Assembly (NCBI GenBank): GCA_963822145.1
Contig: CAWGGG010000004.1
Coordinates: 558,001-622,000 of the forward strand
DNA: 64,000 nt
Reading direction: 5' to 3'
From: UBA5072 sp963822145
GTDB lineage: Bacteria > Bacteroidota > Bacteroidia > Bacteroidales > UBA10428
Positions 34,132 to 42,503 of this stretch are shown in pieces. Numbering within the stretch: the stretch's first letter is position 1; every line of letters starts with the position of its first letter. Under the pieces are notes generated by a model, which was not told the DNA's origin, made no database searches, and saw nothing but the letters and a program-made list of their open reading frames with translations. Both the position numbers and the translations under genes were made by a program.

Positions 34132-34764
34132 TTAATTACGGGAGAGATAGGAGGAAACGCTTTCCTGGGTTTCTTTCATGGCTTTATCGCCTTTATGCCA
34201 GTCGGCCGGGCAAACTTCGCCATTTTCTTCAAAGAACTGAAGGGCGTCGATCGTTCTGATGGCCTCCTCTACACTCCTTCCGAGGGGCATGTCATTCACA
34301 AGCTGGTGCCTCACTATTCCCTGCTTGTCGATGAGGAACAAGCCACGGTATGCTTTTGGTGAACCGGTAAAAGTAGCCTGGCCATCCTCGGTATAATCAT
34401 AGGATCCAGCCAGTACATCATAGTTTTCTGCAATGGTTTTGGCGAGATCAGCTACCAGTGGGTACTGCACGCCCTTAATACCACCTTCATTCTTTTCAGT
34501 TTGCAGCCATTTCCAATGTGAATATTCAGAATCGGTTGAACAGCCTACCACTGCAACCCCCCTTTTCTCAAATTCATCCATTTTCTTCTGGAAGGCAAGG
34601 ATCTCGGTGGGGCAGACAAAAGTAAAATCAGCCGGATAGAAATAAAACAAAACATACTTCTTGCCAAGATATTGGTCAAGAGAGAAATTTTCCACGATCT
34701 CCCCACCATTTATAACAGCCTTTGCTTTGAATGACGGTGCTTTTTTCCCAACTAATACAGCCAT
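34132..34764 (-). CDS. Typical 2-Cys peroxiredoxin (AhpC/Prx1 type)
   Basis: 210 residues. Peroxidatic Cys51 lies in DFTFVCPTE and the resolving Cys185 in GEVCPADW; the GGIKGVQYPLVAD and YRGLFLID stretches are typical. It reduces hydrogen peroxide and organic peroxides in the cytoplasm. No ahpF lies beside it. A perfect inverted repeat lies 37 bases upstream and a strong terminator follows, so it is a single-gene unit. Confidence 0.95.
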   Translation of the reverse strand: MAVLVGKKAPSFKAKAVINGGEIVENFSLDQYLGKKYVLFYFYPADFTFVCPTEILAFQKKMDEFEKRGVAVVGCSTDSEYSHWKWLQTEKNEGGIKGVQYPLVADLAKTIAENYDVLAGSYDYTEDGQATFTGSPKAYRGLFLIDKQGIVRHQLVNDMPLGRSVEEAIRTIDALQFFEENGEVCPADWHKGDKAMKETQESVSSYLSRN

Positions 34765-34800
34765 TTAAATTTTGATTTATTGTTAGACAATTGATTATTT

Positions 34801-34820
34801 CTTGTTATAATACTAACAAG
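34801..34820. promoter_or_regulatory. Inverted repeat upstream of the peroxiredoxin gene
   Basis: CTTGTTA (34801-34807) and TAACAAG (34814-34820), perfect 7-base arms, 6-base spacer. It lies between the dgkA stop and the peroxiredoxin start and is not followed by a T tract, so it is more likely an operator than a terminator. Confidence 0.45.
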
Positions 34821-34826
34821 AATGTG

Positions 34827-35219
34827 CTACAATTGTTTAAAAAGACTCAAGAAATGGGGCAGGAAGACCATCACACCTGCCAATGCTGCAACAATAGCTG
34901 CAACGAGTACTCCTGCTGCTGCCATATCCTTGATTAGCTTTGCCTTATTGCTATGTTTTGGTGAAACGAGATCAACCAGTCTTTCCACGGCTGTATTCAT
35001 GATTTCCATAGCTGCAACCCATCCAATACAAAAAATGATTACCAGCCATTCGGTTTTACTGATCCTCAAAAGAACTCCAAGGCCGACAGCCAATATGGCA
35101 GCTGCCATGTGAATCCTGAAATTCACCTCGTTGCTGAAAACCTGTGAAAGTCCCTGGAAAGCATATTTAAAACTCAGCAACCGGAAACGAAGTCCTGGTT
35201 TTCTCTTATTCTGCAGCAT
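34827..35219 (-). CDS. Diacylglycerol or undecaprenol kinase, DgkA family
   Basis: 130 residues with three membrane segments. Signature EVNFRIHMAAAI and the catalytic EIMNTAVERLVDLVSPKH are clear. The protein phosphorylates diacylglycerol or, in many bacteria, undecaprenol, at the inner membrane. The gene follows creD by 23 bases on the same strand. Confidence 0.93.
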   Translation of the reverse strand: MLQNKRKPGLRFRLLSFKYAFQGLSQVFSNEVNFRIHMAAAILAVGLGVLLRISKTEWLVIIFCIGWVAAMEIMNTAVERLVDLVSPKHSNKAKLIKDMAAAGVLVAAIVAALAGVMVFLPHFLSLFKQL

Positions 35220-35242
35220 ACTGGCTGACCTGAAGTTTAAAG

Positions 35243-36589
35243 TTAATCATTTTTGGATACTGTCTCTTCTCTTTTAGCCCCATTGCCTACAGTAGCATAC
35301 CAGTCGATTTTGCGGGAAAAATACATGATGAGGCCAAGAATGATTACCAGGCCAATGTTTCCGAACAACAGGGAGTAATCCTCGAGTTGTAGAATGACAA
35401 ATAAAAACGTGTACAGGACCATCAGGGAGGAGATTAAGGTTAGTGTCACCTTTCGGTTATGATAGAGAGAATGTGCAAAAAGGGAAATCATCGTTATGAT
35501 GGTGACACCAGCAGTAAGGTATGCCAGGGTGAATGACAGATGTTCGGCCAGGGCGGTAAGCAGCGAGTAAAATACACAGATGGCAAATCCGGTAAGCAGG
35601 TAATTTACCGGATGGATACGGATCTTTGTCAGGATTTCGGAGAAAAAAAGTACCAGGAAGGTGAGGCCGATAAACAGGATGGCATATTTTACCGACCGCA
35701 TGGATTTCTGATACGTATCCACCGGCGTGATCAGGTCAACGCCAAAAGCAGATTCATCCATGGTATATTGGTCCCCGGTCCACTGCTGTGGAAAATTCCT
35801 GTTCAGCTGCAGGACATTCCACTTCGCGGTAAAACCATTTTTGGCAACACTTCGGATATCAGGCAGAAAAGCTCCGCTAAAACTTGGGGCATTCCATGAG
35901 GAGGTGAGATTCACGTTGGTTTCCTTTCCGACAGGGATAAAGCTGAGGGAATGACTTCCGTTCAGATCGAGATCATATTCAAAGGTTTCTGATGTGACAA
36001 GGGATTGCGGCACTTCGCAGTGGATTCCGGCGACTGCAAGTTCCTTGCTCGGAACCCCCGGTATCACGGAGAAAACTGAATCTCCGACATGCAGCAGGAT
36101 ATCCTGGTTAATGCCCCGCATGTCGGAGATTCCTATTTCCACAAGGGCTTTGTCAACCTGTAATGGTTCAGTTTTAACCTGCAGGTTATTGGGTCCGGCT
36201 TCCGAAAAGTTCCCGGTAATGTGCAGTTTTGCCGTATAGGTTACCACCTGGTATATGCCCCGGTAACGCAACTCCGGTTCCACGCTGCCTTCAATCTTCA
36301 GATTTTCTGGTAAAAAGTGAGCATAGCGGGTCACCGTATTGTACCCATCAACTGTTTTTTCAGTGATCTTATAAGGAACTGTCAATACAGGGCCACATAT
36401 GGTTTGCGCATTTCCCCAAAGTGCGGTTACTGCCCCGATGGTTTCATCACGTCGCTGTTCACGCTCCCGGATCAGTTCTGTGATCATTGTTGCAGGGATA
36501 AGCAAAAGCAGCGTAAGGAAGGCAATTAGCGCCAGTTTTAATCCTGCTGAATTGAAGAATCCTTTGATTTGTTTTTCGATTGTTTCCAT
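35243..36589 (-). CDS. creD: CreD-like inner membrane protein
   Basis: 448 residues. One membrane segment at residues 14-36, a large beta-rich periplasmic domain (GPVLTVPYKI, LPENLKIEG, RGIYQVVTY, FSGAFLPD) and five or so membrane segments after residue 295. This is the CreD/Cet layout, linked to envelope integrity and colicin tolerance in Escherichia coli. The gene belongs to a small conserved unit with the winged-helix regulator upstream, and shares an operator sequence with it. Confidence 0.93.
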   Translation of the reverse strand: METIEKQIKGFFNSAGLKLALIAFLTLLLLIPATMITELIREREQRRDETIGAVTALWGNAQTICGPVLTVPYKITEKTVDGYNTVTRYAHFLPENLKIEGSVEPELRYRGIYQVVTYTAKLHITGNFSEAGPNNLQVKTEPLQVDKALVEIGISDMRGINQDILLHVGDSVFSVIPGVPSKELAVAGIHCEVPQSLVTSETFEYDLDLNGSHSLSFIPVGKETNVNLTSSWNAPSFSGAFLPDIRSVAKNGFTAKWNVLQLNRNFPQQWTGDQYTMDESAFGVDLITPVDTYQKSMRSVKYAILFIGLTFLVLFFSEILTKIRIHPVNYLLTGFAICVFYSLLTALAEHLSFTLAYLTAGVTIITMISLFAHSLYHNRKVTLTLISSLMVLYTFLFVILQLEDYSLLFGNIGLVIILGLIMYFSRKIDWYATVGNGAKREETVSKND

Positions 36590-36607
36590 AATTTACATTT
36601 TAAAAGT

Positions 36608-36624
36608 ACTTTGAAATTCAGAGT
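36608..36624. promoter_or_regulatory. Operator-like inverted repeat before creD
   Basis: ACTTTG and CAGAGT around 5 bases, embedded in AAAAGTACTTTGAAATTC. It lies 18 bases before the creD start and matches the one at 37947-37963. Confidence 0.6.
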
Positions 36625-36646
36625 AAAAAGTAAAAAAAATACAAGG

Positions 36647-36952
36647 TTATCTTTTTGCCAGAACTATCCTGGCCAGGAAGCCGGCATATGCACCCAGGAA
36701 TGCAGGAATAAAAGCCAGAAGACTTCCGAAATTTTGGTTGAAGGCTATGCCCGCCAACGGTATCCATATTCCACTGGCAAGGGCCAGCAGCCAGGGTTTC
36801 TGACCTGCTATGAATCCACACAAGGCAGCTATGGTAAGGATTAATACAGCAGAAATACCCGTATCATCCCAGTTGGGCCTCGAATCAATCCATGCAGCCA
36901 TGACTCCCAACAGTCCGGCGATGAACAAGGAAAGAAATAATGCTCTTTTCAT
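36647..36952 (-). CDS. Small membrane protein of unknown function
   Basis: 101 residues with about four hydrophobic helices. I recognise no family. Its start overlaps the stop of the winged-helix regulator by four bases (ATGA-type), so the two are translated together. Confidence 0.8.
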   Translation of the reverse strand: MKRALFLSLFIAGLLGVMAAWIDSRPNWDDTGISAVLILTIAALCGFIAGQKPWLLALASGIWIPLAGIAFNQNFGSLLAFIPAFLGAYAGFLARIVLAKR

Positions 36953-37254
36953 TTCAGGTTATTTTGATTAATAATTTTCGAAAGATAATCCAGATGTTCC
37001 TGGAAAGCGGAACGGCCGGTCACAGTAATATGGTAACGGGTGTTCGGTTTCCGTCCTATGAATTGTTTACTCACTTCAATGAGCCTATTCTTTTCCAGGG
37101 CAGAAAGGTGACTAGCCAGGTTGCCATCGGTAATGTCGAGTAATTCTTTCAGTGATATGAAATCAATGGATTCATTCACCATTAAAACCGACATGATCCC
37201 AAGCCTGACACGGCTTTCGAAATTCCTGTTTAGCTTTCCAATGATCTCTTTCAC
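36949..37254 (-). CDS. Winged-helix transcriptional regulator (HTH_34-like)
   Basis: 101 residues, beginning with GTG. The fold is helix-turn-helix (SLKELLDITDGNLASHLSALEKNRLIEVSKQF) with wing FIGRKPNTRYHITVTGRSAF. It is the size of stand-alone DNA-binding regulators found with creD-type or membrane-protein genes in Bacteroidota. I infer that it binds the palindromes before creD and the head gene of its own operon. Confidence 0.88.
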   Translation of the reverse strand: MKEIIGKLNRNFESRVRLGIMSVLMVNESIDFISLKELLDITDGNLASHLSALEKNRLIEVSKQFIGRKPNTRYHITVTGRSAFQEHLDYLSKIINQNNLK

Positions 37255-37261
37255 CGTTCTA

Positions 37262-37939
37262 CTATTTCACTGTTTCACCTTCTGGGTGCCGGCTCGCAGG
37301 TTCTGCCGCCTCATAACGGAAATACATGAGCAGGCCGTACAAAATATGCATTACACCAAAACCAACAGCCCAGAAAAGCAAACCGTAGCCCACCAGAAAT
37401 GAAGCCATAAGTCCCAAGATGATCTCTGTTATGCCCAGTATCCTGATTTCGTGCAGTGTGTATTTGCTGGCATGGAGCAGCGCCAGCCCGTAAAAAATCA
37501 GGGTGGCCGGTGCCACCAGGAAAACCAGGTTGTGGTAAAGCAATATCAGACAGAAGATTCCACCTGCAGCAAGAGGAATGAAAAGATTGATCAACATCCG
37601 TCGCGCCGTGCTGTCCCAAACCGGCAATCCCTGTTTCCTGGCCTTGCGGGAAGCAAAGTATACCCCTGCAAAGAGCGCAAGGAACAGCACGATCAGTGCA
37701 TCCAGCAATATAAACAGCCAGGAACTGCTGAATTTCAGGTAGTACATTTCATTAAAATAGCGGTTAATATCAAAGTAATGCTGATCGAAATCGAGGTAGC
37801 AGAAGGCTGCTCCGGCGCCAGCAAGGGCGATGATTCCCGCGAATACACCGGAAAGACCGCTCAGCGACATGAAACGCGAAGAACGCTCCATGAGACTCCG
37901 GATTTCATGAAGTTGTTGTATGGGTTCCTGTTCTTTCAT
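37262..37939 (-). CDS. Multi-spanning membrane protein, head of the regulator operon
   Basis: 225 residues from MKEQEPIQQLHEIRSLMERSSRFMSLSG; upstream in-frame ATG is rejected because it would include the operator. About six membrane helices are visible. The family is not recognised beyond its constant company with the winged-helix gene, 7 bases downstream, in Bacteroidota. An operator sequence lies seven bases before the start. Confidence 0.8.
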   Translation of the reverse strand: MKEQEPIQQLHEIRSLMERSSRFMSLSGLSGVFAGIIALAGAGAAFCYLDFDQHYFDINRYFNEMYYLKFSSSWLFILLDALIVLFLALFAGVYFASRKARKQGLPVWDSTARRMLINLFIPLAAGGIFCLILLYHNLVFLVAPATLIFYGLALLHASKYTLHEIRILGITEIILGLMASFLVGYGLLFWAVGFGVMHILYGLLMYFRYEAAEPASRHPEGETVK

Positions 37940-37946
37940 AAAAAGT

Positions 37947-37963
37947 ACTTTGAGATACAAAGT
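37947..37963. promoter_or_regulatory. Operator-like inverted repeat before the membrane-protein/regulator operon
   Basis: A perfect inverted repeat ACTTTG / CAAAGT with a 5-base spacer within AAAAGTACTTTGAGATAC, shared with the creD leader. On the minus strand it contains TACTTTG, close to a -7 box, so binding would block the promoter. Confidence 0.65.
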
Positions 37964-38063
37964 AAAATAAAAAATAAATACCATGCAATTTTTTTTACTT
38001 TTTATTAATCACTTTGTTATTTATTTGTATACTAAACTAAATTTCATTTATTTATTTGCACTT

Positions 38064-38465
38064 ATGTACAAAACAATTTTGGTCTTTATCATCTGGATCC
38101 TGCCCACCCTGTTATTCGGGCAGGAAAAGAAAGCTGCTGCCAATAAGCTGAAAAGTGTTACGGTTTATGAACAGAAATATGAAAAAGTGCCTGGGAAGTC
38201 CATTATTGAATCCCTTACCAGGTATGATCATTCGGGCAACATCACCGAAGAGATTGAATATAAGCTCGGCAAAGTGGACAAGCACTTTACCTATGAATAC
38301 GATGCTGCCGGAAACAAGATCCGGGAGACGGAATTTGATCCTGCCGGAAAGAAGATAAAAGTCACAGAATACAAATACAGCAATAATCTTCGAGCGGAAA
38401 AAACCGTTTACAACGGTAACAACCAGATACTCTCAAAAAAGACCTATAAGTACGAGATGTATTAG
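38064..38465 (+). CDS. Secreted protein with YD/RHS-like repeats, function unknown
   Basis: 133 residues from MYKTILVFIIW; an earlier in-frame ATG is rejected because the protein then lacks a proper signal peptide start. Signal peptide ends near residue 20 (LLFGQ). The rest holds short repeats of the form TRYDHSGNITEE, YEYDAAGNKIRE and TEFDPAGKKIKV, characteristic of beta-hairpin YD repeats found in RHS and wall-associated proteins. No function can be assigned. Confidence 0.7.
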   Translation: MYKTILVFIIWILPTLLFGQEKKAAANKLKSVTVYEQKYEKVPGKSIIESLTRYDHSGNITEEIEYKLGKVDKHFTYEYDAAGNKIRETEFDPAGKKIKVTEYKYSNNLRAEKTVYNGNNQILSKKTYKYEMY

Positions 38466-38496
38466 ATCAGAACGATAAAAGGAATCCTGTTTGCAT

Positions 38497-38528
38497 TAAA
38501 AAAGCCGGCGTGAATTCTTCAGCCGGCT
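38497..38528 (-). terminator. Possible terminator on the minus strand
   Basis: AGCCGGC plus TGAA (38503-38514) pairs with TTCA plus GCCGGCT (38518-38528), with one bulged base, and an A tract at 38497-38503 gives U residues on the minus-strand RNA. Confidence 0.55.
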
Positions 38529-38724
38529 CTTGCCATGGCACTTTTATCCGGGGCGTAATTCCATATCTGTCAAGGTAAAAAGTTCCCTGAACCGGTGCTG
38601 CAGCTGTGGTTATGGATCCTTTTTATAAGCATGGAAAATCCGTTATGTTCATCATTAGGGTCCCAGGCTATACTGGTGTTGTCCCAGACAAGGCTTACCA
38701 TAAAGGCATTGCTGTCAATATCGG
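38529..38724 (-). pseudogene. Decayed tail of a FISUMP-type domain
   Basis: In a different frame from the lipoprotein stop, the minus strand reads TVTDIDSNAFMVSLVWDN, then PNDEHNGFSML, before a stop. TVTDIDGN...  and NGFS resemble the start and end of the Bacteroidota FISUMP (Fib_succ_major) domain. I take this as remains of a longer protein after frameshift and deletion; the evidence is slight. Confidence 0.3.
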
Positions 38725-39111
38725 TTACTGTTTCTGAAGTGTTTTAAACATGAGTGTGTTTCCATAGCCCGCACCGGTGCTATAGATAGCGTATGCACGC
38801 ACATAATAAACGGTATTGGCTGTTAAGCCTGCCAAATAGCTTGTAAAACTGCCGTCTCCGCTGCCACCTATGGTTTTGAAATCGTTTATAACCGGAAATT
38901 GTTCGGTACTCCAGCAAACACCTTTTTCAATTACAGGTGCTCCTCCCTCGTTTATCACCTCTCCTCTTACAAGGGCGGTTGTATCAGAAACATCAATGAT
39001 TGTCATTGATATAGTAACACCTGCTGTAGCATAAGATAATGGCTCTTCCGTACAAGAGTGTAATAAAATGATTGAAATACTTACGGCTAAAATGTTAAAT
39101 AGAGTTTTCAT
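38725..39111 (-). CDS. Small lipoprotein with fibronectin-like domain, probably a truncated gene
   Basis: 128 residues. Lipoprotein signal ends at Cys20 (LLHSCTEE). The mature part is one fibronectin-like domain with the family sequence VIEKGVCWST...TIGGSGDGSFTSYLAGLTANTVYYVRAYA, normally found in several copies ahead of a FISUMP domain. Here just one is left, followed by out-of-frame FISUMP-like residues. So the gene is likely a truncated remnant, though the short product may still be made and surface exposed. Confidence 0.65.
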   Translation of the reverse strand: MKTLFNILAVSISIILLHSCTEEPLSYATAGVTISMTIIDVSDTTALVRGEVINEGGAPVIEKGVCWSTEQFPVINDFKTIGGSGDGSFTSYLAGLTANTVYYVRAYAIYSTGAGYGNTLMFKTLQKQ

Positions 39112-39707
39112 GGGATTAAAAATTATTGGTTATTACTTTGTTATTCATACAGGTTTCATTAGTTAAGGCAACACCAGCTTCAGAGGCCATATATAATAAT
39201 GCCGTTCCGCTATGTGTCATCTGAGTCTAAAGCCGGACATAAATTTCGTCTGATATGCCGGAAGTTGAAAAAGAATCCGGTCGAATTCAGATACTGGTTT
39301 TAGGAGCTGTGACAGTGAATAATACTGTCGCTATTCTTTGGGTGTAATTGTTGCAGGTTGTCTTCATAATTATATCCTCCATAATTAATTTTAGGTTTCG
39401 AATTTTATACAGTAAAGGTATGGCCCCGGGGAGGTCTGAATCTAACAGGATTGTAACAGAGGATAACAGTTCTGTAACAGGAAGAGCGGGACGCCCTCTT
39501 TCGCTGAAGCTATGGCGGGTAAAAGGGATAAGGGACAGGGGACAAGGGACGGCTGCCTGTCGGCTGGAAGGAGCGACAAGATGACACCGGGGGGATGCCT
39601 GTACTGAAGATCAAGCCCCACCGAGGCTTCATCCATCATGTTTATGGATTATCCGGGTGATCCACTGGGATAAGGATCACGCTGAACACTGAACACTGAA
39701 CACCTTC
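39112..39707. other. Gene-poor spacer with short repeats
   Basis: About 600 bases without a convincing gene. It holds loose heptamer repeats (GGGACAA-like at 39524-39553 and CTGAACA three times at 39682-39703). Confidence 0.6.
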
Positions 39708-40904
39708 TTACTTCTTAATCTCCGTCTGAGTGATCTTTCCGGTTTTCTTGTTTTTAAGTATTAGCTTCACCCGGCCATCCGGCATAGTTTCTTCTTTCAC
39801 AAGCAGGTGGTCGGCATCATAGTCCCGCAAGGCATTGATGGGTGCTGTCTTTTCACGGCCTCGCCAGATCTCGAGTTTAACAGGTTCCCATTTCTTTGTT
39901 TTGACCGACCGGTAACAGGCATCCATGATCTCATTCACAATATAACCATCATAGAAGGTCTCCCCGGGTTCTGTTTTATTTTCAAAGGATCTGAACATAT
40001 CGGTAAACATATCGGTATAACCCAGCTCCACCACTTCGTCGCCTACCGGGAAGAGCCAGCCGGTTGCAGTTTCTGCTTTCTCGGCAACATAGCCGCTTTT
40101 CCCGCCTGCAGTGAACATCTCAAATCCGGTACGAAGGAAGTTATTCACCCAGATGGTGCCATCGGTGCCCATAACCTCATCCCTTAGGTCCATGCCGCCA
40201 CGGAAAGACCAGCTTACCTCAAACTGCCCGATGGCGCCGTTTTCATAACGAACCCAGCCCAGGGCATTGTCTTCGGCCTCGATCGGTTTGACCAGGGTAT
40301 CGGCCCAGCAGATCACCTCTACCGGTTTGATGTCCTTGCCGATATAACTTCTGGATATCTCGATGCAATGACAGCCCATGTCGAGCAGCACGCCACCACC
40401 TGAAAACTCCTTGGTCCAGAACCAGTCGCTGTGTGGCCCGGGATGTGTTTCCCGGGAACGGGCCCAGATTACCTGTCCGACAGCCCCGGTTTTCACCGAT
40501 TGAATAGCTTTCAGTGTTTTGGGCGTATACACCAGATCCTCCAGGTAACCGTGCATCACTCCGGCCTTTTCGGCGATCTCCAGCATTTTCCTGGCTTCAT
40601 CTGCGTTACAGCCCAACGGCTTGGTGCAGAATATGGCCTTTCCGGCTTCAGCGGCGACCCGAACAGCTTCGAGGTGCAGGTTGTTGGGGAGACCAATGAC
40701 AACCACTTCCACCTCGGGATCATTCACGGCTTCCTTCATCGAAGTGGTCCATTTAGGAATACCGTGTTTCAATGCGAAAGCTTTTCCTCTTGCCGCATCG
40801 CGTGAATAAATAATATGGACCCGGTCACGGCTGCGTTGTCCGTGAAGGGAAAAGGTGTAGAAATCGCCGATGAATCCGGCCCCGAGCATTGCTACATTTG
40901 CCAT
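39708..40904 (-). CDS. Gfo/Idh/MocA-family oxidoreductase
   Basis: 398 residues. The Rossmann nucleotide-binding motif VAMLGAGFIGDFY is at the start; FCTKPLGCNADEARKM carries the conserved lysine-proline of the family and GGGVLLDMGCHCIEISR the catalytic region. It should oxidise or reduce a sugar or cyclitol with NAD(P). There is no signal peptide, so it is cytoplasmic. It diverges from the GH29 fucosidase. Substrate cannot be read from sequence. Confidence 0.92.
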   Translation of the reverse strand: MANVAMLGAGFIGDFYTFSLHGQRSRDRVHIIYSRDAARGKAFALKHGIPKWTTSMKEAVNDPEVEVVVIGLPNNLHLEAVRVAAEAGKAIFCTKPLGCNADEARKMLEIAEKAGVMHGYLEDLVYTPKTLKAIQSVKTGAVGQVIWARSRETHPGPHSDWFWTKEFSGGGVLLDMGCHCIEISRSYIGKDIKPVEVICWADTLVKPIEAEDNALGWVRYENGAIGQFEVSWSFRGGMDLRDEVMGTDGTIWVNNFLRTGFEMFTAGGKSGYVAEKAETATGWLFPVGDEVVELGYTDMFTDMFRSFENKTEPGETFYDGYIVNEIMDACYRSVKTKKWEPVKLEIWRGREKTAPINALRDYDADHLLVKEETMPDGRVKLILKNKKTGKITQTEIKK

Positions 40905-40978
40905 GGTATGATAATTATAAGTGTGTTTTTAAAAGGTTTTTTCTATTTTTATCAGCAAATCTAAAATACAATTTTCCT

Positions 40979-42361
40979 ATGAAACGCCTACATGTGATCA
41001 TCTTTTTTTTAGCCGCCACAATACCGCTGATGGCGCAGCCTTATCAGGCCAACTGGCAGTCGATTGACAGCCGGGCTGTTCCTGCCTGGTTTACCGATGC
41101 GAAATTCGGGATCTTCATCCATTGGGGTGTTTATTCAGTTCCAGCCTGGGCACCTGCTGATGCTCCCATCGGGGTGTATGCCAAATATGCTGAATGGTAC
41201 TGGAACAAATTTACGGTCAATACGGGTGAGGAGCATGTTTATTTCAAGGCATTCCACGACAGTATATATGGGGAAAAATTCAAATACCAGGATTTCGCGG
41301 GAATGTTCAAGGCCGAATTGTTCGAACCACAGAAATGGGCGGATGTTTTTGCCCGCTCCGGAGCTAAATACATCGTCCTGACCTCCAAACATCACGAAGG
41401 ATTCTGCCTGTGGCCCAGTGAGCAGAGCTGGAACTGGAACTCCTTGGACATCGGCCCTCACCGTGATCTGGCCGGAGACCTGACGAAGGCTGTTAAAGAA
41501 AAAGGATTGCATATGGGGTTCTATTATTCGTTGTATGAATGGTTCAATCCCTTGTATAAAAGCAATGTGGACAAATATGTTGATGACCACATGATACCCC
41601 AGATGAAGGACCTTGTAACACGCTATGAACCCGATATCTTCTGGACCGATGGCGAATGGGACCTTCCCAGTGAGCAATGGAAAAGCACCCAGTTTCTGGC
41701 GTGGCTGTATAATGAATCACCTGTAAAAGATAAAGTGGTGGTAAACGACCGCTGGGGGAAGGAAACCCGCGGTAAACACGGAGGAATCTACACTACCGAA
41801 TACGACCTGGTACACGACAAGGAAGGAATTGGCGAAGCGGCATCCCATCCCTGGGAGGAATGCAGGGGTATCGGGACCTCCTTTGGATATAACCGCGTTG
41901 AGGATCTCGACAATTATATGACATCAAAAGCGCTGATTGATCTGCTTGTTGAAAAAGTCGCCGGTGGCGGGAACCTGCTGCTCGATATCGGTCCTACAGC
42001 CGATGGCCTTATCCCGGTCATCATGCAACAGCGGCTGCTGGATATTGGCGACTGGCTGAAGGTTAACGGGGAAGCCATTTATGGCACACAGGTCTGGTCG
42101 AAACAACCTGCAAAGCCTTTGCCGGGGATATATTTTACCAGAAAAGGCACTGATCTGTTTGTCATCTGCACCACATGGCCCCAGCAAGCGTTTGCAGTTC
42201 CGGGCGTGAAGTCCTCAGGCAGGGTCAGCCTGCTGGGTTCATCTCTTAAGGTTTCGGCACGTGCCAACGGAACGTTAAACATTCAACCTCCCGACATTAA
42301 TCCGGGAAACATGCCCTGTCAGCATGCCTGGGTTTTCAGGGTGGAGGATTTTAAGGAATAA
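40979..42361 (+). CDS. Alpha-L-fucosidase, GH29
   Basis: 460 residues from MKRLHVIIFFLAATIPLMAQ, a signal peptide. The (beta/alpha)8 core shows WFTDAKFGIFIHWGVYSVPAW, YIVLTSKHHEGFCLW and FWTDGEWD, where Asp224 is the expected nucleophile. It ends after a short beta domain. It should release terminal alpha-L-fucose in the periplasm or outside. The earlier in-frame ATG is rejected because it precedes the signal peptide. The divergent neighbour is the Gfo/Idh oxidoreductase. Confidence 0.95.
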   Translation: MKRLHVIIFFLAATIPLMAQPYQANWQSIDSRAVPAWFTDAKFGIFIHWGVYSVPAWAPADAPIGVYAKYAEWYWNKFTVNTGEEHVYFKAFHDSIYGEKFKYQDFAGMFKAELFEPQKWADVFARSGAKYIVLTSKHHEGFCLWPSEQSWNWNSLDIGPHRDLAGDLTKAVKEKGLHMGFYYSLYEWFNPLYKSNVDKYVDDHMIPQMKDLVTRYEPDIFWTDGEWDLPSEQWKSTQFLAWLYNESPVKDKVVVNDRWGKETRGKHGGIYTTEYDLVHDKEGIGEAASHPWEECRGIGTSFGYNRVEDLDNYMTSKALIDLLVEKVAGGGNLLLDIGPTADGLIPVIMQQRLLDIGDWLKVNGEAIYGTQVWSKQPAKPLPGIYFTRKGTDLFVICTTWPQQAFAVPGVKSSGRVSLLGSSLKVSARANGTLNIQPPDINPGNMPCQHAWVFRVEDFKE

Positions 42362-42503
42362 ATACCTGTGGATCAACGATTCAGTATCGGGTCAATCTAC
42401 CCGGACTGATCATTCATGGAACATCCTGTCCGAAAAATCGTATGCATATTAAACCTGCAAAGAGTTTTTATTGTATTGTCTCATAGCCAACATTTCATCT
42501 TTC

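Noticed and set aside
39348..39584. A 78-codon plus-strand frame in the 39.1-39.7 kb spacer
   Set aside because: Its end is encoded by GGGACAA-like repeats and the protein shows no family features or signal.
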